The notes beneath the pieces are model-generated. The model was not told where the DNA came from, ran no database searches, and saw only the letters and a program-made list of their open reading frames with translations. The translations under genes were made by a program, and so were the position numbers. A stretch of DNA of 64,000 nucleotides from positions 1-64,000 of the forward strand of contig NZ_JAVTJJ010000004.1 of the NCBI RefSeq assembly GCF_031843945.1, given 5' to 3'. Positions 1 through 7,865 of the stretch are shown here, piece after piece. The DNA comes from Paracidovorax sp031843945. GTDB lineage: Bacteria; Pseudomonadota; Gammaproteobacteria; Burkholderiales; Burkholderiaceae_C. Every line of letters begins with the position of its first letter. Position 1 is the stretch's first letter.

Positions 1-1
1 G

Positions 2-94
2 GTGAAGGAGTCGGGCTATGGGCGCGAGGGATCGACCCATGGGCTGGCGGATTACCTGCACACCCAGTATTTGTGCCAAGGTGGGTTGGACTGA
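2..94 (+). CDS. gabD: NAD(P)-dependent succinate-semialdehyde dehydrogenase, C-terminal end (partial)
   Basis: Only the last 30 codons are inside the window; the gene enters from the left edge. The frame starting at base 2 reads VKESGYGREGSTHGLADYL and ends at a TGA at 92-94. The KESGxGREGS stretch followed by an acidic-aromatic tail is the usual C-terminus of the GabD/SSADH branch of aldehyde dehydrogenases, which oxidise succinate semialdehyde to succinate. The next gene downstream, 21 bases away, is a HpaI-type aldolase, whose reaction releases succinate semialdehyde and pyruvate. The pairing therefore fits an aromatic meta-cleavage (homoprotocatechuate-like) route. A different aldehyde dehydrogenase of the same family cannot be excluded from so short a piece. 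Confidence 0.72.
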   Translation: MKESGYGREGSTHGLADYLHTQYLCQGGLD

Positions 95-115
95 ACAACG
101 AAGGAGAAACACCGA

Positions 116-925
116 ATGCCCGCAAACAACCCTTTCAAACAGGCCATCGCTGCATGCCAACCCCAAGTGGGCCTATGGCTTTCAATGGCTGACCCTTACC
201 TGGCAGAGGTGTCGGCGACCGCCGGATTCGACTGGGTGCTCGTCGATGGAGAGCATGCGCCCAACGATCTTCGGACCACGCTGGCCACCCTGCAAACGGT
301 AGCCGCGCATGCTGCACACCCCGTGGTACGTGTCGTGCACGGCGATACCGCTCTCATCAAGCAAATGCTTGACATCGGCGTCAAACCTTGCTGGTGCCGA
401 TGGTGGAACGCCCGAGCAGGCTAGGCACATCGTGGCAGCAACGCGGTGTGCCCCGCTGGGCATTCGCGGCGTCGGTAGCGCGGTAGGCAGAGCTTCACGC
501 TGGAGCGCCCGGCAGGACTATCTGGATATCGCTGACGAAGAGGTTTGCGTACTGGTCCAGGCAGAGACTGTGGAGGCGTTAAGCCATCTGCCCGAGATAT
601 GCCAAGTGGATGGTGTGCATGGCGTGTTCATCGGCCCGGAGGACTTGGCCGCATCGATGGGTCACCGAGGGCGCCCGGGTCATCCTGCCGTACAGGCCGC
701 CATCGAACAGGCGATGAAGACCATCATCGCCAGCGGCAAGGCCGCGCGGGAGCACTGACCTCGGACCCCGTGCTGGCTCAACGCTATCTGGACCTGGGAT
801 GTACCTTTGTCGCGGTAGGGGTGGATGTGCCGCTCTTCGCACATGCCGCGCGACGCCTGCGTTCGCAGTTTCCGGGGGCCAGTGCAGTGGAAGTGTCTGG
901 CAAAGCCGCAGGCGCTGCGTATTGA
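116..925 (+). pseudogene. hpaI: HpaI-type 4-hydroxy-2-oxoheptanedioate aldolase, frameshifted
   Basis: The reading starts at an ATG at 116 behind AAGGAGA (101-107) and gives an HpcH/HpaI aldolase N-terminus (VGLWLSMADPYLAEV, DWVLVDGEHAPNDL, GDTALIKQMLDIGV). It leaves frame near 382, where one base seems lost before what should be LLVPMVE, and again near 407, after which EQARHIVAATR resumes in a third frame. That frame continues through GIRGVGSAVGRASRW, VCVLVQAET and GVFIGPEDLAASMG to an early stop near 756. A third shift near 750 restores SDPVLAQRYLDLG and the true end at 925. All the pieces together cover a full-length class II pyruvate aldolase of about 265 residues. Either the gene is inactive or this stretch holds base-call errors, since two of the shifts are single missing bases in short runs. 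Confidence 0.82.
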
Positions 926-1010
926 GCGCCGGGAGATCTACATGCCATTCCGCTGGCGCGAATTCCACGGCCCATAGCCGGCGTCTAAACGGCCAAGGGT
1001 TTCAACGCGC

Positions 1011-1316
1011 TCAGCGAGTGGTTTGTGCACCTACAGGTTGGGCCAGAACCGCCATATCACCACCCGACGTTGCGGTATCGATGCCCGCCAATCCCGCTGG
1101 CTGCACCATCTGCTGTATCCACGCCGGTGCATTGCCAAACAAAGTGGTTCGAACATCCTGACCGTTCAACTTGAATGCCACTACCGCGACGACCGCCAGT
1201 ACCGCGACCGCCGCCGCGATCCAAAATACCCGGACATCGCCCATCCCTTCACCATCGCCGCTGGCGCCGACGCCGGCGGAATAATCTGAACTCAAAGCTG
1301 CAGCGATATGTTGCAT
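1011..1316 (-). CDS. Small membrane protein, unknown function
   Basis: A 101-residue protein with no family I recognise. The start is the ATG at 1314-1316 because AGGAGG lies six bases upstream of it. A longer reading to 1367 has no such site. The N-terminal 30 residues are polar and Gly/Ala/Ser-rich. One strong membrane segment (FWIAAAVAVLAVVAVVAF) lies near residues 32-50. The rest contains WIQQMVQPAG and ends in a Thr/Arg tail. It is therefore likely a single-pass inner-membrane protein. It faces away from the neighbouring lipoprotein gene and has no obvious operon partner. Confidence 0.55.
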   Translation of the reverse strand: MQHIAAALSSDYSAGVGASGDGEGMGDVRVFWIAAAVAVLAVVAVVAFKLNGQDVRTTLFGNAPAWIQQMVQPAGLAGIDTATSGGDMAVLAQPVGAQTTR

Positions 1317-1707
1317 GGTGGCCTCCTGATACATCTGTGTCTTGATGTGGAGTAAGTTACCCGGCACATCTTCCGGAGCCTGTCAGACACCGCCCCATCA
1401 CTTCGACACCGCGATACGGGTTTAGCGCCAGCCTCTGGCGAAATGAGGGGGAAATGACGGGGTATTGCGCAGTTGTCCTACGCCGCCGTCACATTTGAGA
1501 CCTAGAAACTTCATCTCGTCGATACCCCTCGACACCTCCCTCTCTTGCGAATCAGCAAGTTGACCCGTCCTCCGCGACGGGTTTCTTTTTTTGTGGTTCG
1601 CAGGGTCGCGGCGCCTCTGAAAAAGCGCGTTAGAGGCGTGGAAACGGGTGGAAGGGGTTCGGCACGCCCACCGTCCCTCCGTTGCCCCACTAGCAGAAAG
1701 GCCTCCC
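1317..1707. other. Intergenic stretch of about 390 bases
   Basis: No convincing protein gene is present here. It holds the divergent start regions of the small membrane protein (leftward) and the DUF1264 lipoprotein (rightward). In the middle is a rightward Rho-independent terminator (listed separately) with no annotated gene ending into it, which raises the possibility of a short untranslated RNA between about 1400 and 1590. No tRNA or known RNA fold was recognised by eye. Confidence 0.5.
1563..1592 (+). terminator. Rho-independent terminator with no upstream gene
   Basis: A perfect 7-bp stem ACCCGTC (1563-1569) and GACGGGT (1576-1582) with a 6-base loop is followed by TTCTTTTTTT. This is a textbook rightward terminator. 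The nearest upstream rightward gene is more than 600 bases away, so it may end a small RNA or insulate the lipoprotein gene. Confidence 0.8.
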
Positions 1708-2481
1708 ATGCGTCCACCCGTCGCCGTCCGTTTGTATTGCGCTGCCGCAGTTCTGATGCTGGTGGGCTGTGGCGACAGAAATACGACCAGTGCAGTGCAA
1801 GCGCCGGGCAAAGCACCCAGTCCGGGCACCCAGGTTCTGGAGGCTGGAGCGGCAGCTCTGCAAGGCAAGCCGCCGATAGACGCCATCAACGCCTACCTGG
1901 ACGGATTTCACTTCTACAGCGGCCGTCCGGACGCGCAGATGGAAGCGCATCACTACTGCACGATCCTCAACGAGGAGGTCATCCAATGCGTGATCTACGA
2001 CGGCAACTTGAAGGACGCGAAGTTGATGGGGGTCGAATACATCATCAGCGGCGCGCTGTTCGAGACCCTGCCGGAATCAGAAAAGGCGCTGTGGCACAGC
2101 CATGTGCATGAAGTGAAATCAGGCCAGTTGGTCGCCCCGGGCATTCCCGAGATAGCGGAACATGCTCTGATGAAAAAATTGGTTGGGACGTACGGAAAGA
2201 CTTGGCACACATGGCACACCGACCAGAACAAACCGCTGCCGCTGGGCGTGCCGCAGTTGATGATGGGGTTCACGGCTGAGGGCCAGAGCCGAGCTGACAT
2301 GGTGGCACAGCGGGATCAACGAATGGGCATCGATAGCGCAGCCAAACGCCGCAGCCGCGAAGACATTCCTGCCCCACCCATTGCGCGAGGAGCCGATGCC
2401 TGGCAACACGGCCCCGCCTACCAGATTGCGGACCCTACGGAAGCGCATGCAGACCACGGTGCCAGCAAGCGACAAGAGTGA
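1708..2481 (+). CDS. DUF1264 (OBAP-like) lipoprotein
   Basis: A 257-residue protein. The start ATG at 1708 is chosen because it opens directly into a lipoprotein signal (MRPPVAVRLYCAAAVLMLVG followed by Cys). The likely acylated Cys is in LVGC, about residue 21. The mature part carries DUF1264 hallmarks: INAYLDGFHFYSG, EAHHYCTILNEEVIQCVIYD, LMGVEYIISGALFETLP, LWHSHVHEVKSG and LGVPQLMMGFTAEG. This family includes the plant oil-body-associated proteins (OBAP); its biochemical role in bacteria is not established. The His-rich HHYC and WHSH segments look like possible metal ligands, which is inference. The C-terminal 50 residues are charged and look disordered. It is probably anchored to the periplasmic face of a membrane. 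Confidence 0.85.
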   Translation: MRPPVAVRLYCAAAVLMLVGCGDRNTTSAVQAPGKAPSPGTQVLEAGAAALQGKPPIDAINAYLDGFHFYSGRPDAQMEAHHYCTILNEEVIQCVIYDGNLKDAKLMGVEYIISGALFETLPESEKALWHSHVHEVKSGQLVAPGIPEIAEHALMKKLVGTYGKTWHTWHTDQNKPLPLGVPQLMMGFTAEGQSRADMVAQRDQRMGIDSAAKRRSREDIPAPPIARGADAWQHGPAYQIADPTEAHADHGASKRQE

Positions 2482-2735
2482 ACTCCACATTGGAAACATC
2501 GCACCCCACTCAACCGCCGCACTCAGGCGTTCATCCTCGCAAAGCCATTGCTGTTTCCGCTCGCAACTGCGCCTGGATCAACATTGCGAAGGCGATATGG
2601 CCTCCTTCATTGGCCCACGTGGAAAAGCGGCGGGAAGCGCTTTTCAGCACCTCCTACACCGCTGCACAGCGATCACAAGCGTGAGGGGCCACGCCGCCCA
2701 CGGGAGCGGTACCGACCTATCGACCCAGCCTGCTC

Positions 2736-3260
2736 CTATCGGCTACCCGCTCCGCCCGCGCCGGAGCTCCCGGAACCGCTGCTACCACCATTGCCGGTGT
2801 TGCTTCCGTTCGTGTTGCTGCCGGTGCCGCCGCCGCTGCTGCTGGTCCCGCTTCCGCTGCTGCCTGCACCGCTCGACTGTGGGCGCTTGCCACCGTGGGA
2901 TCCACTGGCTTTATCACGGTTGGAGCCGCTCCCGGTGGACGAGCTTGGCGCTGTCCCCATCGACCCGCCTTGCGACGAGCCCGAGCCGGAAGCGTCGCTA
3001 GCACCACTGGAAGTGCCAGAGCCGCTCGTTCCAGAACTGCCTCCCTGGCCCGACATTGAGTCACCGGTTCGGGTCGATGAGCCGCCCGAGCCGGTCATCC
3101 CGCCCGAACTGCCTCCTGATCCGCTACCTGAACTGCCGCCGGTGGCACTGCTGCCCGACCCGCCGGCAGCGCCTGTACCTCCGCCGGTCTGCCCGATGGC
3201 TGGAACACACAACAAAGCGCTAGACGCGCACAACGCTACTACCAAACGACGATCGATCAT
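2736..3260 (-). CDS. Exported Gly/Ser-rich low-complexity protein
   Basis: A 174-residue protein. The first 23 residues (MIDRRLVVALCASSALLCVP then AIGQ) look like a Sec signal peptide cleaved near Gln24. Almost all of the rest is Gly, Ser, Thr and Ala in short GSG, GGSSG and SGTSSG units, with scattered charged residues around the middle. No catalytic motif is visible. Low-complexity sequence of this kind can be a flexible extracellular or cell-wall-associated linker. Because GC-rich DNA often makes spurious Gly/Ser frames, the signal peptide and the AAGGAGATTTC before the ATG are the main support. Confidence 0.55.
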   Translation of the reverse strand: MIDRRLVVALCASSALLCVPAIGQTGGGTGAAGGSGSSATGGSSGSGSGGSSGGMTGSGGSSTRTGDSMSGQGGSSGTSGSGTSSGASDASGSGSSQGGSMGTAPSSSTGSGSNRDKASGSHGGKRPQSSGAGSSGSGTSSSGGGTGSNTNGSNTGNGGSSGSGSSGAGGAGSR

Positions 3261-3433
3261 GTGAAATCTCCTTGGGTTGAGAACTCAATAGTTATGACCC
3301 TCGACGGCCTGCTTATGTGGGTCCGCCTGTCCGGGATGTGTAGGAATGCTCCTGTCGAGCACACCCCTGATCGAAGCGGGAGGCCGGGCGCATGAACAAC
3401 GCGTGCCCCATTTGGTCGTGCAACTTACAGGCG

Positions 3434-3688
3434 TTAGTTTGCCCGGTCACCTGGGGCAGGAGGCACTGGAATGGCGGGCGCCTGTGCACCGGTCGCCGCG
3501 CGGCTCTCTGGCACATATGGGTCCTCATCCGCCGTGAACACACCCATCACCCCTCCCATCAAGACGGCTGCGGCGACAACGGCAACGATGATCCATGCGG
3601 CTCTGCGACGATCCTGGCCTGGCGGTGCACGGCGCGTATAGGCCGGCATGTCAGGACGGCCTGTTTCTCGATCTTTGGTGGTATCCAC
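3434..3688 (-). CDS. Small membrane-anchored protein, unknown function
   Basis: An 84-residue protein read from a GTG at 3686-3688, which sits seven bases behind AAGGAG; longer readings have no such site. After a charged N-terminus (VDTTKDRETGRPDMPAYTRR) there is one membrane segment (AAWIIVAVVAAAVLMGGVMG), then an acidic stretch and a Pro/Ala-rich tail ending VPPAPGDRAN. This is the topology of a single-pass protein with a short outside tail. No homologue was recognised. It lies 112 bases downstream of the TPAQT-repeat protein on the same strand and may be co-transcribed with it. Confidence 0.55.
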   Translation of the reverse strand: MDTTKDRETGRPDMPAYTRRAPPGQDRRRAAWIIVAVVAAAVLMGGVMGVFTADEDPYVPESRAATGAQAPAIPVPPAPGDRAN

Positions 3689-3800
3689 AGCGCATCTCCT
3701 TGAAAGTTGGGTCAGACAAACCTCCAGCCCGGCATTCCATGCCGGCGTAAGACAGCGGGGGCTTCCACTGCAGGCCAAATACCGATTGATTCGCCGCCTA

Positions 3801-4220
3801 TCACCGCAGGAGCGGCACTGGCGTCTCTGCTGGGGTTTGTGACGGCGCGGTCTCGATCGTTTGCGCGGGGGTCTGCGCTTCGAGCAGCGAACGGGTCTGT
3901 GCGGGCGTTTGCGATGCACCAGCCGGCCGGGTTTGTGCCGGGGTCTGCGCGCTCAGGGTCCGCGTCTGCGCAGGCGTCGCGGCAGAAGGGCCTGGCGCTG
4001 TCTGAGATGGGCTGAGCGCTGGCGCTGGCGTGGGGGTTTGGGCAGGTGTCTTCACGGCAGCAGACTCGCCGGGCCCATCGGCAGAGCTTGGCCACACCGC
4101 TGGTTGCGAAGGACGAAGGCCCTGCACCTGCGCCGGCGTGTTGACACCTTGCGCCAGGGCGGGTGCAGCGGTCACGACCACCACCCAAGCCACCGCACTC
4201 ATCACGATTTTGGACTCCAT
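3801..4220 (-). CDS. Exported protein with repeated TPAQT motifs
   Basis: A 139-residue protein starting at the ATG 4218-4220, with AAGGAG seven bases upstream. Residues 1-24 (MESKIVMSAVAWVVVVTAAP then ALAQ) form a clear signal peptide. The mature part is a repeat protein: NTPAQ, KTPAQT, ATPAQT, then QTPAQT three times and QTPAET, spaced every 10-15 residues and separated by Pro/Ser/Ala-rich linkers. No enzyme motif is present. The repeat is likely to be extended and disordered and could serve as a periplasmic or surface spacer or binding strip. It is unrelated by eye to the Gly/Ser protein nearby, but the two share the exported, low-complexity character. Confidence 0.62.
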   Translation of the reverse strand: MESKIVMSAVAWVVVVTAAPALAQGVNTPAQVQGLRPSQPAVWPSSADGPGESAAVKTPAQTPTPAPALSPSQTAPGPSAATPAQTRTLSAQTPAQTRPAGASQTPAQTRSLLEAQTPAQTIETAPSQTPAETPVPLLR

Positions 4221-4427
4221 GCCCTGCTCCTTAAAAAAAACGTCAAGTATGGGACACGTCCGGAACCCGCGAAGTCGGGCACTGCCGCAACGCCGGGTCA
4301 GCACCTTGCAGCGCACAAGACTGCATCACCGGGGGTGTAGGAATCGCCTCTCACACCTCTGGAGATCAGTCTCACAGCGGCACTGAGACTCGGGACCGAC
4401 GCTGCAGTTTTCACTTTGGAGAATCTC

Positions 4428-4931
4428 ATGAAGACATCCCACTTCATCGCAGCGGCATTGATAGGTCTAGCCGTCGTAGCGCATGCCGACGTTTCCAAGA
4501 AAGACCAGGAATTCGTCACCAAGGCGGCGGCTGGCGGCATGTATGAGGTCGAGGCCGGCAAGCTTGCACAGTCCAAAGGCACTTCCGAAGCCATCAAGTC
4601 GTACGGAGAGATGCTGGTGAAAGACCACAGCGCCGCAAACGAGGAACTGAAGGCCATCGCCACCCGCAAGGGCGCAACCCTGCCTACCGGGCTGCCTGCC
4701 GACAAGCAAAAGAAATTAGAGAAGGTTTCAACCGCCAAGGATTTCGACAAGAACTTCATCGATCAAGTGGGCCAGGACGACCACAAAGCCGATATCGCGC
4801 TTTTCGAGAAGGCCAGCAAGAACGCGGATGACGCCGAACTGAAAGCATTCGCCGCCAAGACGCTTCCCACACTCAAGGCCCACAAGGAACACGCAGATGG
4901 CCTGAAAAAATCCCAGAAGCAGCAGCGTTGA
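4428..4931 (+). CDS. DUF4142 periplasmic four-helix protein
   Basis: A 167-residue protein with a signal peptide (MKTSHFIAAALIGLAVVAHA) and a helical body. DUF4142 signs include DQEFVTKAAAGGMYEVEAGKL, IKSYGEMLVKDHSAANEELK, DKNFIDQVGQDDHKADIALF and TLPTLKAHKEHADGLKK. These proteins belong to the ferritin-like superfamily as predicted folds and are often found among stress or envelope genes; a defined activity is not known. The ATG at 4428 is preferred over an in-frame TTG at 4416, since GGAG lies just upstream and the signal peptide begins there. Confidence 0.85.
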   Translation: MKTSHFIAAALIGLAVVAHADVSKKDQEFVTKAAAGGMYEVEAGKLAQSKGTSEAIKSYGEMLVKDHSAANEELKAIATRKGATLPTGLPADKQKKLEKVSTAKDFDKNFIDQVGQDDHKADIALFEKASKNADDAELKAFAAKTLPTLKAHKEHADGLKKSQKQQR

Positions 4932-5455
4932 GAAAGGACGCCGGCTATGACCGGCGAACGGCCGGGCAACAACCGAACGGTAATGCGCTGCCGGCGTCAC
5001 TGTTCCGACACTTTGAAAGACTACGATGATCGACCAAAAATCCAGTCCTACCCATGGCCCCGCTGGAGTCGCTATGCCCGATACCGCAACAGAATCGGCC
5101 AACCCAACTGCGTGGCCAGACGGACCGAACGTGGGCCCCAGCCCACAAGAGCACTTGGCAGCGATAGGCAAAATCACTTCACCAGATCGCTCGACGCCGC
5201 AGCATGCAAGCACGGAGGACAAAGTGACCGTTCAGAAGCGGTGAGACGTAGGCACAGCAGGCGCGCTCAAGTGCCCGGACATTGCATGCATAGGAAGCGT
5301 AGTTGCGAGAACACGCGGTCTGCAAATTCGCATCTTGCAGAAGCCCCAACGAGAAAGCCGCTCTGCAAGAGCGGCTTTGTCTGAAAAAAAGAACTTCTAA
5401 GTTCCCCAAGATTTCCCGTAAAACTCTGAAGCCTGGTTGACTTCAGAAGGAAACT
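4932..5455. other. Gene-poor stretch of about 520 bases between DUF4142 gene and tRNA-Val
   Basis: One short rightward frame at 5026-5244 could encode 72 residues (MIDQKSSPTHGPAGVAMPDT onward, Pro/Ser/Thr-rich) but has only a weak GAAAGA upstream and no recognisable features, so I do not call it a gene. The rest holds a perfect 10-bp hairpin (listed separately). The A/T content is higher here than in the surrounding genes. Confidence 0.4.
5353..5377. terminator. Strong hairpin, possible terminator
   Basis: A perfect 10-bp stem AAAGCCGCTC (5353-5362) and GAGCGGCTTT (5368-5377) with loop TGCAA. The stem ends in TTT but is followed rightward by GTCTG, and leftward by CTCGTTGG, so neither side has a long U tract. 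It lies 78 bases beyond the 3' end of tRNA-Val on that tRNA's downstream side and could end its transcript. Confidence 0.5.
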
Positions 5456-5532
5456 TGGTAGGCGCGATTGGACTCGAACCAACGACCCCCACCATGTCAA
5501 GGTGGTGCTCTAACCAGCTGAGCTACGCGCCT
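5456..5532 (-). tRNA. tRNA-Val (anticodon GAC)
   Basis: Read on the minus strand, the acceptor stem AGGCGCG pairs with CGCGCCT and the discriminator is A followed by an encoded CCA (5456-5458). The D arm is GCTCAGCTGGTTAGAGC. The anticodon arm is CCACCTTGACATGGTGG with anticodon GAC, and the T arm is GTTGG TTCGAGT CCAAT. Its body is nearly the same as other bacterial tRNA-Val(GAC). Its 3' end faces the accessory-looking region at 1-5450. Confidence 0.97.
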
Positions 5533-5615
5533 GTGTTTATTCGAGACCGCAATTGTAGCAGTAAAAAACTGCCCTGCTGTCAAACCACATCATGGCAAAT
5601 CTGAGCAGAAGTGCC

Positions 5616-7865
5616 TCATCGCCGACGGGCCGCTCGCACGCCCTGCACCATGGCGACGATGCCCAGTACCTTGCTCAGCCGACCCGAATCCGACACCTCC
5701 ACGGTGAACGTCATCCAGGCCGTGCCCTTGACCGACTGGGTCTGCACGCCAATCACATTGGTTTTCTCGCGTGCAAAAACTTCCGAGATGTCACGTAACA
5801 GGCCCTGGCGATCAGACGCCTCCACCGCGACGTCCACGGGGTATACCGCCGCTGTGGCCGCAGTCGCGGCCGACTTCGGGGCACCCCACTCGACCTCGAT
5901 CACGCGCTCTGCAGTGCGTGCAGCCAGTTCGCGAAAGTTGCTGCAGTCGGCCCGGTGCACGCTGACGCCTTTGCCACGGGTCACAAAGCCTCGAATGGCG
6001 TCAGGCGGCGCAGGTTTGCAGCATTTAGCCAGTTGGGTCATCAGCGAGTCGATACCCACGACCAGCACACCGCCCTTGCCACTGGCATCTGGCGCTCTAG
6101 CCTTCCTGATCGGCAAATGATCGTCGGGTTGTGCCACGGGCGCCGGCGGGCGCAACAGGATTTCGATGGTGCGCAGCGAAAACTCGTCCTTGCCCACCAC
6201 TTCGAACAACGCATCAGCCGTCTTGAAACCCAGTTGCACGGCCAGGTCGTCCAGCTTCATGGCCGTGCGGCCTTCGCGCTGCAGCAGCTTTTCGACCGCT
6301 TCCCGCCCACGCGCCACCGTTTCATGGGTGGCCTGTGCGTTGAACCACGCACGCACTTTCGCCTTCGCGCGATGGCTGGTGAGATAGCCCAGCTCTGAAT
6401 TCAGCCAGTCGCGCGAGGGGCGCCCCTCTTTGACGGTCGTGATCTCCACCGTTTGGCCATTCTGCAGCGGCGTGTTCAACGGCACCATGGCACCGTCCAC
6501 GCGAGCACCCCGGCACCTGTGGCCCACGCTCGTATGCACCGTGTAGGCGAAGTCGACGGGCGTGGCCCCTTGCGGCAACTCGACCACGGCTGCGTCGGGC
6601 GTGAGCACATAAATGCGGTCTTCGAACAGCCCGCTGTGCCGGGCCGAGCCCGCCAGATCGCGCTCCCACGCCAGCAGCTGCCGCAGCACGGCGATCTTGG
6701 CGTCGTATTCGCCGCTGGCTGACACCCCCACGTAGCCCTTCGTCCCTGCTTCCTTGTAGGCCCAGTGGGCTGCCACGCCGTGCTCAGCATGGTCGTGCAT
6801 CGCCTGGGTGCGGATTTGAATCTCGATCGGCTTGCCGGCGTCGTCGCGTACCACCGTGTGGAGCGACTGGTAGCCATTGGGCTTGGGGCGCGCGATGTAG
6901 TCGTCGAATTCAGCCTCAATGGGCCGGAACTGCTGGTGCACCCATGACAAGGCGGCGTAGCAGTCCTTTACCGACGGCACCACCACGCGCAACGCACGAA
7001 TGTCGAATACATGATCAAAGTCGAGCGCCTTGCCACGCATCTTCTTGACGATGCTGTAGATGTGCTTGGGGCGCCCCTGCACGCTGGCGCTGATGCTGCG
7101 CGCGCGCAGTTCGGACTCGACCCGGCCTCGCAACTGCTCCATATACAGCTCGCGTTCGGCCCGCTTTTCGTCCAGCAGCTTCGCGACCTGCTTGTAGGTT
7201 TCGGGCTCCAGAAATCGGAACGAGAGGTCTTCCAGTTCCCACTTCATCTGCCAGATGCCCAGCCGGTTGGCGAGCGGCGCGAACACCTGCAGCGCTTCGC
7301 GCGCGATCCCGGGCGACACCGGCCGCTTCGATGCAGCGTAGAAACGCAAGGTCTGCAGGCGCGACGCCAGCCTCAGCATCACCACGCGCAGATCGCGTGA
7401 GAACGCGAGCAGCATCTTGCGCACGTTCTCGGTCTGCGTGGCGGGGTCGTCCACCTGCACGCCCGACAGCTGCGCCTCGCGGGCATGTTGCTGCACGCGC
7501 ATGAGCTTAGTGGTCTCCACTGCCAAAGCAGCGAAATGTTCGCCGAACGCTTTGCTGATGACTTCTTCCGGCTTGTTCAGATGCGATGAGGCGTGCACCA
7601 GATAGCTTGCCGCCTGCATGGCCTCCGAGCCCCCGATGCCTTTCAAGATGGCGGCTACGGCATCCGCGTGTGCCAGGGTGTTCTCGCCGGTTTCCAGCGT
7701 TTCGCCCGTCAGCAGCGGCTCGGCAAAAATGCGCGCACGGGCGAGCGCGTCCGCTTGTTCGGGTAACGCCTGCGCGGTCGCGGCGATCAGTTGCGGCATC
7801 CCTTCCGCCCGATAGCCTGCGTGCAACGTGCCCGGCAGTGCCTGCCCCACGGCGCTGCTCTTCAT
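5616..7865 (-). CDS. relA: RelA-type (p)ppGpp synthetase
   Basis: A 749-residue long RSH protein. In order: a pseudo-hydrolase domain (about 45-190) in which the HDxxED metal motif is replaced by SYLVHASS, so hydrolysis is not expected. The synthetase domain (about 245-370) shows GRPKHIYSIVKKM, FDIRALRVVV, ARPKPNGYQSLHTVV and IQIRTQAMHDHAEHGVAAHW. The TGS domain (about 417-475) starts RIYVLTPDAAVVELPQG. A conserved-Cys segment (KCCKPAPPDAIRGFVTRGKG) follows, then a C-terminal ACT domain. Length and layout match RelA rather than bifunctional SpoT. It makes (p)ppGpp in response to uncharged tRNA on the ribosome. Its ATG overlaps the stop of the upstream hydrolase gene by four bases (ATGA), so translation of the two is probably coupled. 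Confidence 0.95.
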   Translation of the reverse strand: MKSSAVGQALPGTLHAGYRAEGMPQLIAATAQALPEQADALARARIFAEPLLTGETLETGENTLAHADAVAAILKGIGGSEAMQAASYLVHASSHLNKPEEVISKAFGEHFAALAVETTKLMRVQQHAREAQLSGVQVDDPATQTENVRKMLLAFSRDLRVVMLRLASRLQTLRFYAASKRPVSPGIAREALQVFAPLANRLGIWQMKWELEDLSFRFLEPETYKQVAKLLDEKRAERELYMEQLRGRVESELRARSISASVQGRPKHIYSIVKKMRGKALDFDHVFDIRALRVVVPSVKDCYAALSWVHQQFRPIEAEFDDYIARPKPNGYQSLHTVVRDDAGKPIEIQIRTQAMHDHAEHGVAAHWAYKEAGTKGYVGVSASGEYDAKIAVLRQLLAWERDLAGSARHSGLFEDRIYVLTPDAAVVELPQGATPVDFAYTVHTSVGHRCRGARVDGAMVPLNTPLQNGQTVEITTVKEGRPSRDWLNSELGYLTSHRAKAKVRAWFNAQATHETVARGREAVEKLLQREGRTAMKLDDLAVQLGFKTADALFEVVGKDEFSLRTIEILLRPPAPVAQPDDHLPIRKARAPDASGKGGVLVVGIDSLMTQLAKCCKPAPPDAIRGFVTRGKGVSVHRADCSNFRELAARTAERVIEVEWGAPKSAATAATAAVYPVDVAVEASDRQGLLRDISEVFAREKTNVIGVQTQSVKGTAWMTFTVEVSDSGRLSKVLGIVAMVQGVRAARRR

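Noticed and set aside
5026..5244. A 72-residue Pro/Ser/Thr-rich frame
   Set aside because: Weak ribosome site, no features, and no neighbour that supports it; left as a possibility in the intergenic note.
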